Both the position numbers and the translations under genes were made by a program. This document shows, piece by piece, positions 11,769 through 22,100 of a DNA stretch of 64,000 nucleotides. The stretch is taken from NCBI GenBank assembly GCA_963969395.1, contig OZ017801.1, forward strand, positions 13,893,611-13,957,610, given 5' to 3'. The notes under the pieces are model-generated. The model worked only from the letters and a program-made list of their open reading frames with translations, was not told the origin of the DNA and made no database searches. The DNA comes from Pseudoscleropodium purum. Its lineage: Eukaryota; Streptophyta; Bryopsida; Hypnales; Brachytheciaceae. The first letter of the stretch is position 1. Each line of letters opens with the position of its first letter.

Positions 11769-12010
11769 TCAACCGTCCCGGGATCATATCGGCTGCCAGC
11801 CGACATAGCTTAAGCTCAGGCTCCTAGTGAGTGCTGCAATGTATGTCGGCTGCCAGCCGATATAGCAAGTAATAGGTGCCTCAGAATCTCAATGGCTATC
11901 CTATATGATATAGCAAATGACAGTGTATCGGCTGGCAGTCGATACATGTAGTGAAAAGTACCTCTCAGTCGCCAAATCGGAGGACGCCATCGCCAATGGA
12001 CTTTGTCGCT

Positions 12011-12265
12011 TATCGGCTGCTGAAGATGACTTGTCGGCTGCTGAAAAAGCACGCTTGCCTCACTCTCCTTCACTGTCGGCTGGCCAAAAATGCGTATCGG
12101 CTACGCTAGGATGTATCGGCTGCTGCTTTGCTTTGCGAGGGGATGTCAGCTACAAGCCGGACTGAAGGAGGGAGAATGGCAGAGTGAGAGTGAGTGAGGC
12201 TGAGAGTGAGTGAGAATGAGTGAGAGTGAGAGTGAGTGAGAGTGAGTGACAGAGAGAGAGCAGGA
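12011..12265. repeat. Cluster of palindrome half-sites plus GAGT-rich simple repeat
   Basis: 12011-12130 contains five half-sites of the TATCGGCTG type (for example ATCGGCTGCTG and TGTCGGCTGCTG) without intact second arms. 12180-12265 is a GAGTGA simple repeat. No coding region is supported. Confidence 0.6.
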
Positions 12266-12342
12266 GACGCAAATGGCAAATGAGAGAAAATGAAAGTGGC
12301 CAGGGGTGTATACCTCCTAAACCCTCGGCTGCCAGTCGGTAG

Positions 12343-13234
12343 GCGCAATCATGACAAACCGAGTCCGTTCTTCCATAAATTTCATCCATCGTAGGTTTTC
12401 ATCCGTTAGCATGTACTCCACATCCAGCAAAGTACATGGAAGTTACGAACACTCATTGCAAAGATGCGTACGTTTCCCAACACGATCTCCGGATGCACGG
12501 ACTTGTCTCTCTTGCAATCACCACAACTTCATCCTCTTCCAGATTCAAAATTCAGGCACCAAATTCAGTTTCAGGCTTGCTCACCTAGGATCAGATCTTG
12601 GAGGACTTCCATTTTCATTTTCATTTGCCCCACATACGCACTCAGAGCGTCCAAGAACCGTTAGGGAATTGCAGTGGCTTATTGTGGAATGTTTATGAGG
12701 GATGCAACGTGACAGGGAATTTAGTAGACCTCAGTTCAGTGCAGCATTGAGTAGTCTCCGGGTTCAAGAAGCGCTCTTCGACAGTTGTTATTTGGCATTT
12801 AGGCTTACGTAGGATTTGCAGTGGGATTTGAATTGCTCCAAGCTACATTTGAATTGCAGTAGGATTCTAATTGCAGTAGTAGTCAGGAGCATTCTCGGAG
12901 ATTAGTTGCCTGACAGAGGTTTAGGATTTCCTATTCGGTTGCACATGTGTTTCCATTTCATTATTTTTACTCGTCAGAGCATCTGTGGACAGTGCCTAGA
13001 TCATAGGAAGCGCAAAATCTAGCTTCGTGCATGATCCCCAAAGTTCTAGCTGTACAGTCCTGCCTCTGTGCTTTGCCGTACGGATAGTGGTATCGGCTGC
13101 CAGCCGATACCAATTTCTGTACTAGGAAGGTCGTGAAGCACCAAGTACACAGACGTATCGGCTGCCAGTCGATAAGGTCATCACAGGTCTGACAGAGATT
13201 CCGACATTGTGGGTTCTGACTCCGATTTCAAATC
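12343..13234. promoter_or_regulatory. Divergent intergenic region of the 13.2-kb element
   Basis: Lies between the minus-strand ParB/HAD set and the plus-strand transposase gene, so it probably holds at least the transposase promoter. Two palindromes sit 60-145 bp before the transposase ATG (13090-13110, perfect, and 13154-13174). That would suit autoregulation if the motif is a binding site. No TATA box was assigned. Confidence 0.35.
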
Positions 13235-16200
13235 ATGAGTGGATCTGATGACTGGACATCGGGTGCGAGTCCTATTGAGGCATTCACGAAAAATGGAGGC
13301 TTGGGAAGACTGAAAATGCAGAAGGGAGTTGTTGTCGCTCTTACACTGGAAGGATTATACTACTCTGGAAGGGCGGTCGTAGAAAGGGTGGTGAGCCGCG
13401 ATCCCTACCTCGTACGCGTTCATGTCCTAGACGTTCCAAATAACCTCGATATGCCTCTTCCGTTTCCTGAGGGAGACATGGTGTTCCTGCGACACTGCCC
13501 GGGAAGGTCAATTGTGTGGGAGGCAGAGAACATCTATCCCCATGCAGAGTCTGAAGGGTCTTCTTCTGCTGGTGTCGGCCAGCAGCCGATACAAGTGGCC
13601 ACAGATGAAAAACCCATACAACAATTCCTATCAGTCACTATCAATATGGATGTCTCACTATTGCAGACTGCGGCCACGGATCTGTTGTATGCTGGTGTAG
13701 GTACAATTGTACAATGCTCTCCGAAGGGTTACTGGGAAGGCTTTCGCATTCCACACAGCTTCTTCCTCGTTGTGAAGCTACTGCATGTCATCGATGATTT
13801 CCAGGATCAGAGTGCTTATTGCGAGATTCCTGAATTCATGACACTCAAACGCTGTGTTGGATTCAAAATACTCTGGAGTGGTTATAAGGTCAGATCAATC
13901 AAGACCTCCGTCCCAATAACCAAGGTTGTCGGCTACCAGCCGACAGGAGAACCTGCGACCCATTTCATGCAGGCTCAAGTCGATGGTAACTACGAGAGTG
14001 GTGGGAGTTCGAACGATGTACATGTAGAATTATGTGATCCGGGAACACAGCGAGTACTTCCTACTGCATCAGATGAAGACGAGCGAGATGATAGGCTCTA
14101 TTCGTCCGACGATGACAGCCGCGGGTCTGCAGAGGATCACCGCAATGTTCATGGTTACAGTACCTCTGGCACTGCCGTGTCCGACACAAGTGTTGTTGAC
14201 AGCATGGAGCATTCAGACGCGTTTAGAGCTGATACTCAAAGTGGAGATAATGGCCATCCAGATGGAATGCAAGCTGGGCTTCCAATCCCAGATAGACCGC
14301 TCTGGAGAAATCAATACTGTGAACTTTTCAATGACGAATTCTCGGTTCTCGGAAGAGCCATGATCCAAGTCTGCCTACCAGATGAGGCCTGCGATGATGG
14401 CGTCCTGGGCGACACGGATGTCGGGGTCATGTTCGTATCGGACAATGACGAACTGCAAATGACAACCATGTGCTGGAGGCTCACACACACAAGGTTGGAG
14501 GGTGGAAGGCTACTATCTGAAATTGTCACGCTCTGCTCAGAGGCTGCTCTATTGAATGAGTCGGACGATAACGGAATGCAGGGGGTACCGAGGAATCCAT
14601 ACCGCTCTGTGCGCAGAAGGGTGATTCCCAAGGATCACGAAAGCCAATCCAGGCTACAAATGAAGACCTCGGAGACGGAGGTACGTAAGGTCAGCTCACA
14701 GAAGTGCTGTAAGCTCAGATGCTGCCAGACGTTTCCCTGGGAGGTCACGAGGTCTATACGACGAAAGTTCTTCGCTTGCACATTCGAGAGTAGGAGGGAG
14801 GTAGCGTATGCGGTGTAGAGTCAGCTTCATGCAGGGGTTATTCCAGGAAAAAAATTCATTACTCTTGCAAATACAGACGTCTGCGAGAACGCATGGTATA
14901 TCATTCACGGGGTATCGAGGTCGGCCTATCATGTTTACAAGGCTGCGGCTGTGGGAGGATCTGTTAACGGCTCGCATGGAAATGCGGGGGCCCGACGGCC
15001 ACGGCCACAAACAATCCAAGCTCAAGCAACCCTCAAAACAATCATCGACGATAATGCCGACAAAATGCCAAACGAGTTCAGAATGGTTGGAAATAAACGC
15101 GTTGACAATCTCAAGGTCCTCCCCTCTGCAATGAATTGGGATCACATGCGCGAACAAGTCAATTATGTAAGTCCATCATCTGCCTCTTCGTCTACAGTAG
15201 AAAAGTCCTTTTATCGGCTGCCAGCCGATACAATCATGTCTGGACTTTGAATGTAGAAGCCATTGATCTTTCCTTTCTATAGGCCATCATTTGCAGTTCT
15301 GTCGGCTGCCAGCCGATACAACTCTATAGTCTTCCATGGAAACTCATCCATGAAGTCATGTTCTTCAGGTCAATGGAATATGCAATATGAAGCCGGTCTC
15401 GCAGTCTGCTATCAGTTGCCTTCGGAATGCTCATTTCAAAAACGTAGAGGTCAAGGCCGTAGGGAGCAATTTCTCAAAATGCACAAAATGTGACTTCCTG
15501 GTAGAGTTCATTGCAAAGTATCCAAGAGGTTGTGATGAGTGGTAGGCCCTGGTCGACGACAGAGAGAGACATCTCAATTACCAGCGCGCTTGTAGAAATG
15601 TATACAGTGGATGGACCGCGCAGTCGGTGCAAAATCCATCAGAGTTCCTCTGCATTATTCATGACAAAATGGACACCACAAAGACTGCCATTCCAAGGAT
15701 GCAGCGCATCACCAAGGCCACCGCAGGGCTAGGGCAAATACCAATCTCGTGTACTGGAATGCTCACACATGGACATGGAGATGGCGCGTATGCACATTAC
15801 TCCACATCACTCTGGCCTGGGGATTCAAATTTCACAATTTCGTCCATCTGCAGGGTCCTCAGGGCCCTAGAACTACCACCTGTTCGGGAGTCCAAGATCC
15901 TCTTCTCGACTCCACCGCTAAACACCTTCTTCGAGGCTCTGCTTCATGGGAAATCGAGATGCAACTCGTCAATCCCGCAGGCCTCGGACATGGTGATCGA
16001 CGCAGCAAGACCAGGACGACCTCAGGTCCCACTTCCGAGGAAATTGTTCTTGCAACTCGACAATTCAGCAAAGGACAACAAAAATCGATTCCTCATGGCT
16101 TTCTGCTCACTACTCACTGCCAGGCGCATATTCAAGGAAGTTTCAGTGGGGTTCCTTATTGTCGGGCATACGCACGAGGACATTGATGCGCACTTCAGTT

Positions 16201-17386
16201 ATCTCTCAAAACTGATCAAAAGGAAGAACACATACGTACTTGCGGATCTCATGAAGGCGTTCATGGATTTACAGAAGACTGTAGCCTTCATTCTGGAGTT
16301 CGTGCAAGAAATGGCGGACTTCAAATCATACTTCAAGGGCTTCCATCATGATGGGGTGAACAAAATCATCGGGCTCGGAGATAAACACCTCTTCAAGTTC
16401 TACGTCGTGGAGGATGGTGTGGATCGTGGATGGCCGGTCATGAGGTACAAGCTCAAGGCCATAGATTCTTTGTGGCTGCCTCCTGGCGCACCTGTCAAAA
16501 TGTGGACAACGGACGAAAATGGACAACCCAATATTCCACAGGGGGACCCTCGACCTGTGCCTTTCAAGGCACTCTGGGGGAATGTGGACATTAATACCAA
16601 AAGGCAAAATGCAGAAAAAGAAGTCGCAAGGGCTACAGAGTGCAATGAGAAACAGACATTCATCAAAAACGGAATAGCAAAGTTCATTGAGTTCTGGAAA
16701 TCGGGAATGGCCAGAGATAGACGGTACGCACAGGAAATGGTAGGCTGTGTGGCTTACTGGGAAAGAATTCAATCGGAGATCAATTCGGCGATGCCTCAAA
16801 CTCCTGCATTACTTCAAGAAGGATTATGGCCGCTCTCTGACTGGACAAGAGATCACACGTCGACTTTTGTAGACAAGGGGGCGGAGGAGAATTATTCAGT
16901 AGACACCACTCCGGAGGACGAAGGGGATCCACTCCATACTACGGACCTGCGAAGGACAGGCCGTGTTTGAGATTCAATCCATTCAGGGATGTTCTGCTCG
17001 GAGACTTTGTTCTTTGTCGACCATGTCACAACAATCATCTGCCTGTTTGGCTGGGACGGGTACTCCAATGTGTGGACATGTCTCCGGGGCCCACGTATGG
17101 TAATTTTAAAATTGAGTGGTGGACTCCGATGAAAGCCAAGAGGGAGTCAAAAGCACTCATTGCGAGGGAGTGCTGGACCCGAAGATGGCACAAGGAACTC
17201 TGTCTTCCGTAGATGGTCCATGTCAACATTGTCTTGTACTCGCACAAAATGCCCTCGCACGCAAAGAAAGGACCTCCCACATCTCATGTCATCCCGGAAG
17301 CATCCGTTGCTGCTGCTATTGCGAATCTGGAGGCCGCGGGGGCAGCTTTGGACAGAGATGCAGACGAGGGCGGAGAGGATTACTGA
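13235..17386 (+). pseudogene. DUF7869-type transposase-like protein, interrupted
   Basis: Two exons: 13235-15166 and 15369-17386 (phase-0 intron with two palindromes). The first about 480 residues are unrecognised (starting MSGSDDWTSGASPIEAF). A Cys cluster KCCKLRCCQTF and a second (SKCTKCDFLVEF) precede the core. The core has HDKMDTTKTAIPR, LFLQLDNSAKDNKNRFLMAF and VGFLIVGHTHEDIDAHFSYL, the signature blocks of the DUF7869 family, which I take to be an RNase H-like integrase core. A C-terminal block (RFNPFRDVLLGDFVL, NFKIEWWTPMKAKRES) is also typical. Damage: TAG at 14816-14818, 15543-15545 and 17210-17212, each followed by recognisable sequence in the same frame, and a one-base shift near 16960. 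Palindromes at 13571 and 13925 are translated (VGQQPIQ and VGYQPTG). Family assignment is from memory of the motifs. Confidence 0.7.
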
Positions 17387-18035
17387 CATATCGCTTCGGA
17401 CCTATCGGCTGCCAGCCCGATACAATAGTTTAGCTCTGGAGTTGTGTCACCATCACATTGCTAGACGGATCCGAGTCCTCGCTGCAGGTGTCGGCTGCCA
17501 GCCGATACTAAGGGCTTCGCTGCATGTCGATCGCATGGTTCTTGAACAGGATGTTTTCACTTCAGGATGATTACATGCATATCCACAATATTTACTCATT
17601 TGTAGATGTGCCTTCATATCTTATAGGTTGTGACTATAAGTCTTATGACTAGTCAGTTTTGACATTTTTAATATGTATCCGTTGGCTGCTGACAAATCAC
17701 ATTTATTTGAATCTCCTATGGGGACCATGTTACAACTGTTTTATCTTCAGTGCACAGGCAATTTGCTCATTTCTCTATCTTTCTTGTTCGTTGTCCTGCT
17801 TTTTGGTTTTGCGCACTTTACTATGCTGTCTTATCGGTTGCCAGCCTATATGTCAATGGGCACGGGATGGGTGCACGGTCATAGGCACCGATTCTGCTAT
17901 TGCATAGAAACCGGTCCAAAATACAACAATCCACTTTTTTTTTGTACCCTCAGTTCTTCTGAACAAGGTGTGGGTGGGCTGCCGACACTTTTTAATCATT
18001 TGAAGCATGTTCTCTACCTTTTTTAATGTGGCTAT
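17387..18035. other. 3' part of the 13.2-kb element
   Basis: No gene seen. Holds four palindromes (17402, 17488, 17831, 17971) that become more diverged toward the end of the element. Confidence 0.6.
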
Positions 18036-18093
18036 GGACTATGAATTTGTCCATAATTTGTGCAATTGTCCATAATTAGTTAAATATAGGTTA
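18036..18093 (-). repeat. Right terminal/subterminal inverted repeat of the 13.2-kb element
   Basis: Inverted relative to 4852-4890. It is longer by about 19 bases because the block AATTATGGACAA occurs twice here, separated by TTGCACA. The two repeats are otherwise nearly identical. Confidence 0.65.
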
Positions 18094-19149
18094 CATCTTT
18101 TTATAGTACATAGTACAAGATCCTACGGTTACATATGTCAACAAAATTCTCAAAAATTTGCTACTTGTACTAAAAATGGCAGTTTTTGAGTTTTTTTAGT
18201 GAAAACATAGTCATGGAACTTTAGCAGTTGATTAAATATGAGCAGGGTTGAGCTTCTTCTAATCATGATATACATATTTTATATGGGTTTGTTTACTTCC
18301 TACCACCTCATTTATATATCCACAAAGAGATTGTTGTAAGAAAAGTGACTTTTGAATTTACTAATGATAGGTGCCAAGTAATTGTAATACTTTTGATACC
18401 AATGCTGGGTTTTTATGAAAAATGTTTTTAAGTATTGAAGCCTATTTTCAACATTAATTAATTATTTGACAAAATTGTGCCAAATGAACCCTTTAGATAC
18501 AATAGTTCTTATTCATATGGATAATTTGTGTACATGTTTGTGAGCTCTTGAGGATTAAGATTTTCTTAAATAATATAAATTTTAGTATTTATCTACAAAG
18601 CATTGTATTGTAAATCCCTATAGTAGCAGCTTAGTTGGGCAACTTCTTGCTTAATAGTTAATTGAAGTGCAAAAAATGGTTAGGCAATCCAAAAAATAAT
18701 ATATTAAAATTTGGCAATTTTGAAATAAAATAAAATAAAGTTGGGCATTCATCCAAATTGTTCTTACAATTTTTGGGTGGTTGTTGTTACATTTGTATGA
18801 GGTGGTGGCTTTTACTTAAACCTTGGTCTTGAATTATGATCCTAAACTCGATCTCTACCTTGTGTCTCAAGGTTTTGTTAAGTGTCAAGAAGATTTGTTG
18901 CATATAAAAATTATGTTTTATTTGTGAAATATTATACTCAAAGCTCACATGCTCACATACTAGCACTGTTTCTCTCTTAGGAACGAAAAAATTGAAAGAT
19001 TCAAACTATTTCCACAAGTTCAACAAAATTTGCTACATACATGTTTAAACGATCAAAAGTGGCTACTTCCAATTCCAAATGACTTGAATTAAGAAGCTTC
19101 AAGAAAGGTACCAAAATATGCAACTTCCAAGCTTTCCCGCACTTGAGGA
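18094..19149. other. AT-rich intergenic, no gene seen
   Basis: Downstream of the CNGC gene (minus strand) and right of the large element. No coding-like frame or repeat boundary was recognised. Confidence 0.5.
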
Positions 19150-22100
19150 TCAACAGGGTCGGGCCTTAGCGCAAGCCCACCGGACATACGTAGGAAACCG
19201 TGAAGCGGTATATTTACTATTGCCGGTAACCTCCCCCGCTACAGCCTTCTCAAACTGGGATGTTCTAAAATCTTCAAATAGGGTACATGTCGGGTCGAAG
19301 TCTAGTTCTCGGGAGCGGGAGCTTGGTGTCGGAGACGATGACGACGGGTCGTAATGGGCGTTGGCCATGGCGACGACAGCCGAGCTCTCATGAATCTGCC
19401 TCGCTCGGTGCCTCTGCCACGCCAACTGAATAGTCACCGCCGCCCACGTCTGCCAGCTCGAGGAGTAGAACCGCACGGCTCTCCGTAGCTTCTCATTCGC
19501 GAATTTGTGCCGGAAGTGTTGAGTGATGTACTTGAGGTCCTGGGCGTCCAGGGCGAAGGCCTCGGTGACCTTGCGCGTCGTCAGCGTGGCGGTGGAGAGA
19601 GGGAGGTGTTCGTGGAGAGGCTTGGTGAAGCACCAGGAGATGAGTTCTTCCCCGCAGAAGTGGCCTGGGGAGAGGAGGCAGGCGCTTGTGGTGTTGTTGT
19701 GGCGTAAGCGGTAGGAGCTTTCCATGGAGCCGCGGACGAGGAAGAGCATCTGGCGGACTGGTTCGCCTTCGTTGGAGACCTGGGAGACGGAGACGGGAAT
19801 TGGTTAGGTTTACGTCGTTGAGCTTGAAACCCTAATCCTGACAATACTATCTGTTGCATCCTACTGAATTTGACAATACGTGAACTAGGTGTGGGAAGGT
19901 TTCCAATGTCAAGTCCGAAACCCTTACCTTAACAATCTGTGTCTTCCTACTGAATTTTGCTAATACGGAAACCAGATGTGGGAAGTTTTGCATTGTCAAG
20001 TCCTAAACCCTAGCCCTAACAATAAAATCTTTCACTTCTAACTGAATTTGCTAGTACGTGAACCAGATGTGGTGAGGTTTCCTTGGTCTAGTTTTAAACC
20101 CTAAACCCTGAAAATTGCTTGGCAATACAATCTGTCGTTTTCTGCCGAATTTGTTAGTACGTGAATCATACACGGTAAGGTTTCCATTCTCAAGTACTAT
20201 ACCTTAACCCTAAAATTGCATGGCAATTCAATCTGTCACTTTCTAAATTTGTTAATGAGTGAAGCAGGCATGGTGAGGTTTCCATTTCCACGTTCTAAAT
20301 CCTAAACCCAAACTTGCTTGGCAATCCGACGTCCATCGGCTTTCTACCGAGATGCAGACGTGACATTTGAAAAAGTGCATGAAGTCTAATTTTTTATCAA
20401 GTGATTTTTCCAGAAAAATTATCATCAAAGATATTGGGAAAGTAAATGGACAGTCGTCTGCTCCCTCTACTGTTAATTTATCTTGGTAGGTGTAACTTTG
20501 AAGGTCATATGGGTGGAATGGGATAATAGGGTAAACAAAGAAGCCCACTTTAACGAATTCGGAGTCAATTTCCAGTGATTTCTCAATCGCTAAGCTGTGT
20601 CCGAACTTACAGTTTCATTCTTGATGAAAATCCTGGGCTTGAGGCGTTCACATATGTTGTTGAGGACTTGGTCATCCATTTGTTTGAATAGTGGCACCTG
20701 CGACAAATATAATCATATCAGTCGTTTATACATTTGAAGTTCAGATCAGTAGAATATCACGTGTTGCATGATTTGACATCACATGTTTTTATGGTTACAT
20801 GTTTTTATGGTTTATGGTTTAAGGTTTTTATCAAGTGTCCAGCATACTTGGCGAACAAGGTCAAGGCAGAGATGGCGCTTGATGTCGCGTCGCAAACCCT
20901 CAGGAAGATGTCGAATGGTAGCTCCCTCGTCGATTCCGCGTGTGGCAGCCCAGATCTGGCGTTCATATTGGCGCACGCGTTGTCGCAGTGGATTTGGTAA
21001 TTGCCGTCGTCGCATCCACCACTCCACATCACGAGCATGTAATTGTGACTTGACCTTCTTGGCGGTGATGGAATGCAGAAATACCTGGACAAATTAGGTT
21101 TAGCGTTTAGAAGTTTATGGCATTTTCTTAGAGTACATTCGAACCCAAGGGGTTGCATCGACATCTTCAACGAAGAATACAACAGTACCTCTCAGATGAT
21201 CCCCATTAGATTGACGAAGTTATTAATGGAAGTTGATATTACTCTCATTGGTCATTGGATCAACATTACAATAATGTCACATTAGTAGTTATTACGATAA
21301 CATAAATTAACATCAAGTTCTTGCTATGACAGTAACATCACACTAGAATTCACAGCATTTTTGAACATGGAGGCAAGGTCCTTCAACTGTTGACAGGAAT
21401 AATTCCCTTCTTGTTCAAGAATGTTATGATTGTTCAGTTTAAACCATTTGGACTATATTAACATATTATATTAACTCAGCATGAGGACGAAAATGAATCA
21501 CATGCCTATGAATTTAACACGAAATTTTTTGCCAATCAAATTGTGTGTGTGTAGGGTTCATTTGTGCTTCCCACAAAAGTAGAGCCCACCTGTATATTGC
21601 CAATGAGCATTGTAAACAAGAGGAGGCCGCAGGTGATGACAAGGATGCTGAAGAACACCTCCACGAGGTGATCTGTAGGATACAGAGCATTGCCGAACGA
21701 GCTGCGACTTGCAAACCCACATTTGAAGGTTAATCAAAGAGGCATACTGGAAACAGTAATTGCTCAATCATGGAGAGGGGAACGCAAGGGATACCTCATG
21801 GTCATTATACCCCAGAAGAGTGGAAGCGCAATCCTATTGACAGGAGTGTTGGCATCGCCGACAATGGGAACTGCAAGTGCATAGATACCGAAACTGAAAT
21901 TGCCAGTGAGGGAGTGTGCTCCTCGCTTGAGGCATTGCGAGTCAAACGTGGGGTCTTGAGCCCAAGCCATTCTGCTTGTGTCATGCAAGGGTTGAATTCC
22001 AGTCGAGATGGAATTGGGGCAGCCCATGTACACATCTTGACAATTGATCATGTTTTGGCATTGGAGGTAGATGCAGGTTTCCACTCGTTGGACTGCCAGG

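Larger units (their letters stand above)
4897..17987. repeat. Family of about 27 dispersed 21-bp palindromes
   Basis: The consensus has two perfect 10-bp arms, GTATCGGCTG and CAGCCGATAC, around one central C or G. Perfect or near-perfect copies begin near 10571, 11545, 13090, 15211, 15299 and 17488. Diverged copies begin near 4897, 5088, 5280, 5456, 6214, 6570, 7534, 7916, 8559, 9980, 11694, 11787, 11843, 11924, 12325, 13155, 13571, 13925, 17402, 17831 and 17971. Five half-sites cluster at 12011-12130. Spacing is irregular, from about 50 bp to over 2 kb. Copies lie in introns, between genes and, in the transposase gene, inside exons (at 13571 and 13925). No copy was seen outside the element. 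The size and symmetry suit a protein-binding site. Confidence 0.9.
4852..18093. mobile_element. 13.2-kb DNA transposon-like element with palindrome array, ParB-like, HAD-like and DUF7869 genes
   Basis: Bounded by related inverted sequences at 4852-4890 and 18036-18093, which share TTTAACTAATTATGGACA and AATTCATAGTCC. Everything between differs from the surroundings: higher GC, short GT-AG introns, and about 27 copies of a 21-bp palindrome found nowhere else in the window. Contents are a minus-strand set (ParB-like gene 11489-7689, HAD-like gene 7460-6592, HAD-like gene 6140-5508) and a plus-strand transposase gene (13235-17386) diverging from a region near 12.4-13.2 kb. All genes carry nonsense codons or frameshifts, so this copy is probably not autonomous. 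I could not identify a convincing target-site duplication, so the outermost bases are approximate. The superfamily is not assigned. Confidence 0.7.

Noticed and set aside
12106..12389. Open frames with Ser/Thr/His/Leu-rich repeats.
   Set aside because: They arise from the GAGT simple repeat and have no other coding character.
7117..17212. A reassigned TAG codon as the main explanation for the interrupted genes.
   Set aside because: Frameshifts and a TAA also occur in the same genes, and unrelated transposons here show Trp-to-TAG changes, so ordinary C-to-T decay is simpler. Kept only as a testable finding.
4897..17987. The regularly recurring palindrome looked at first like a CRISPR-type array.
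   Set aside because: Spacing is irregular (about 50 bp to over 2 kb), the units sit in introns and exons of eukaryotic genes, and there are no unique short spacers.
4852..18093. Assignment of the large element to the KDZ, Helitron or Maverick types.
   Set aside because: No KDZ Cys-cluster domain, Rep/helicase or DNA polymerase B gene was seen. The DUF7869-type core does not justify naming one of these classes.
19810..20330. Interstitial telomeric repeats suggested by many AAACCCTAA strings.
   Set aside because: The heptamer is not in tandem; it recurs once per roughly 95-bp diverged unit.
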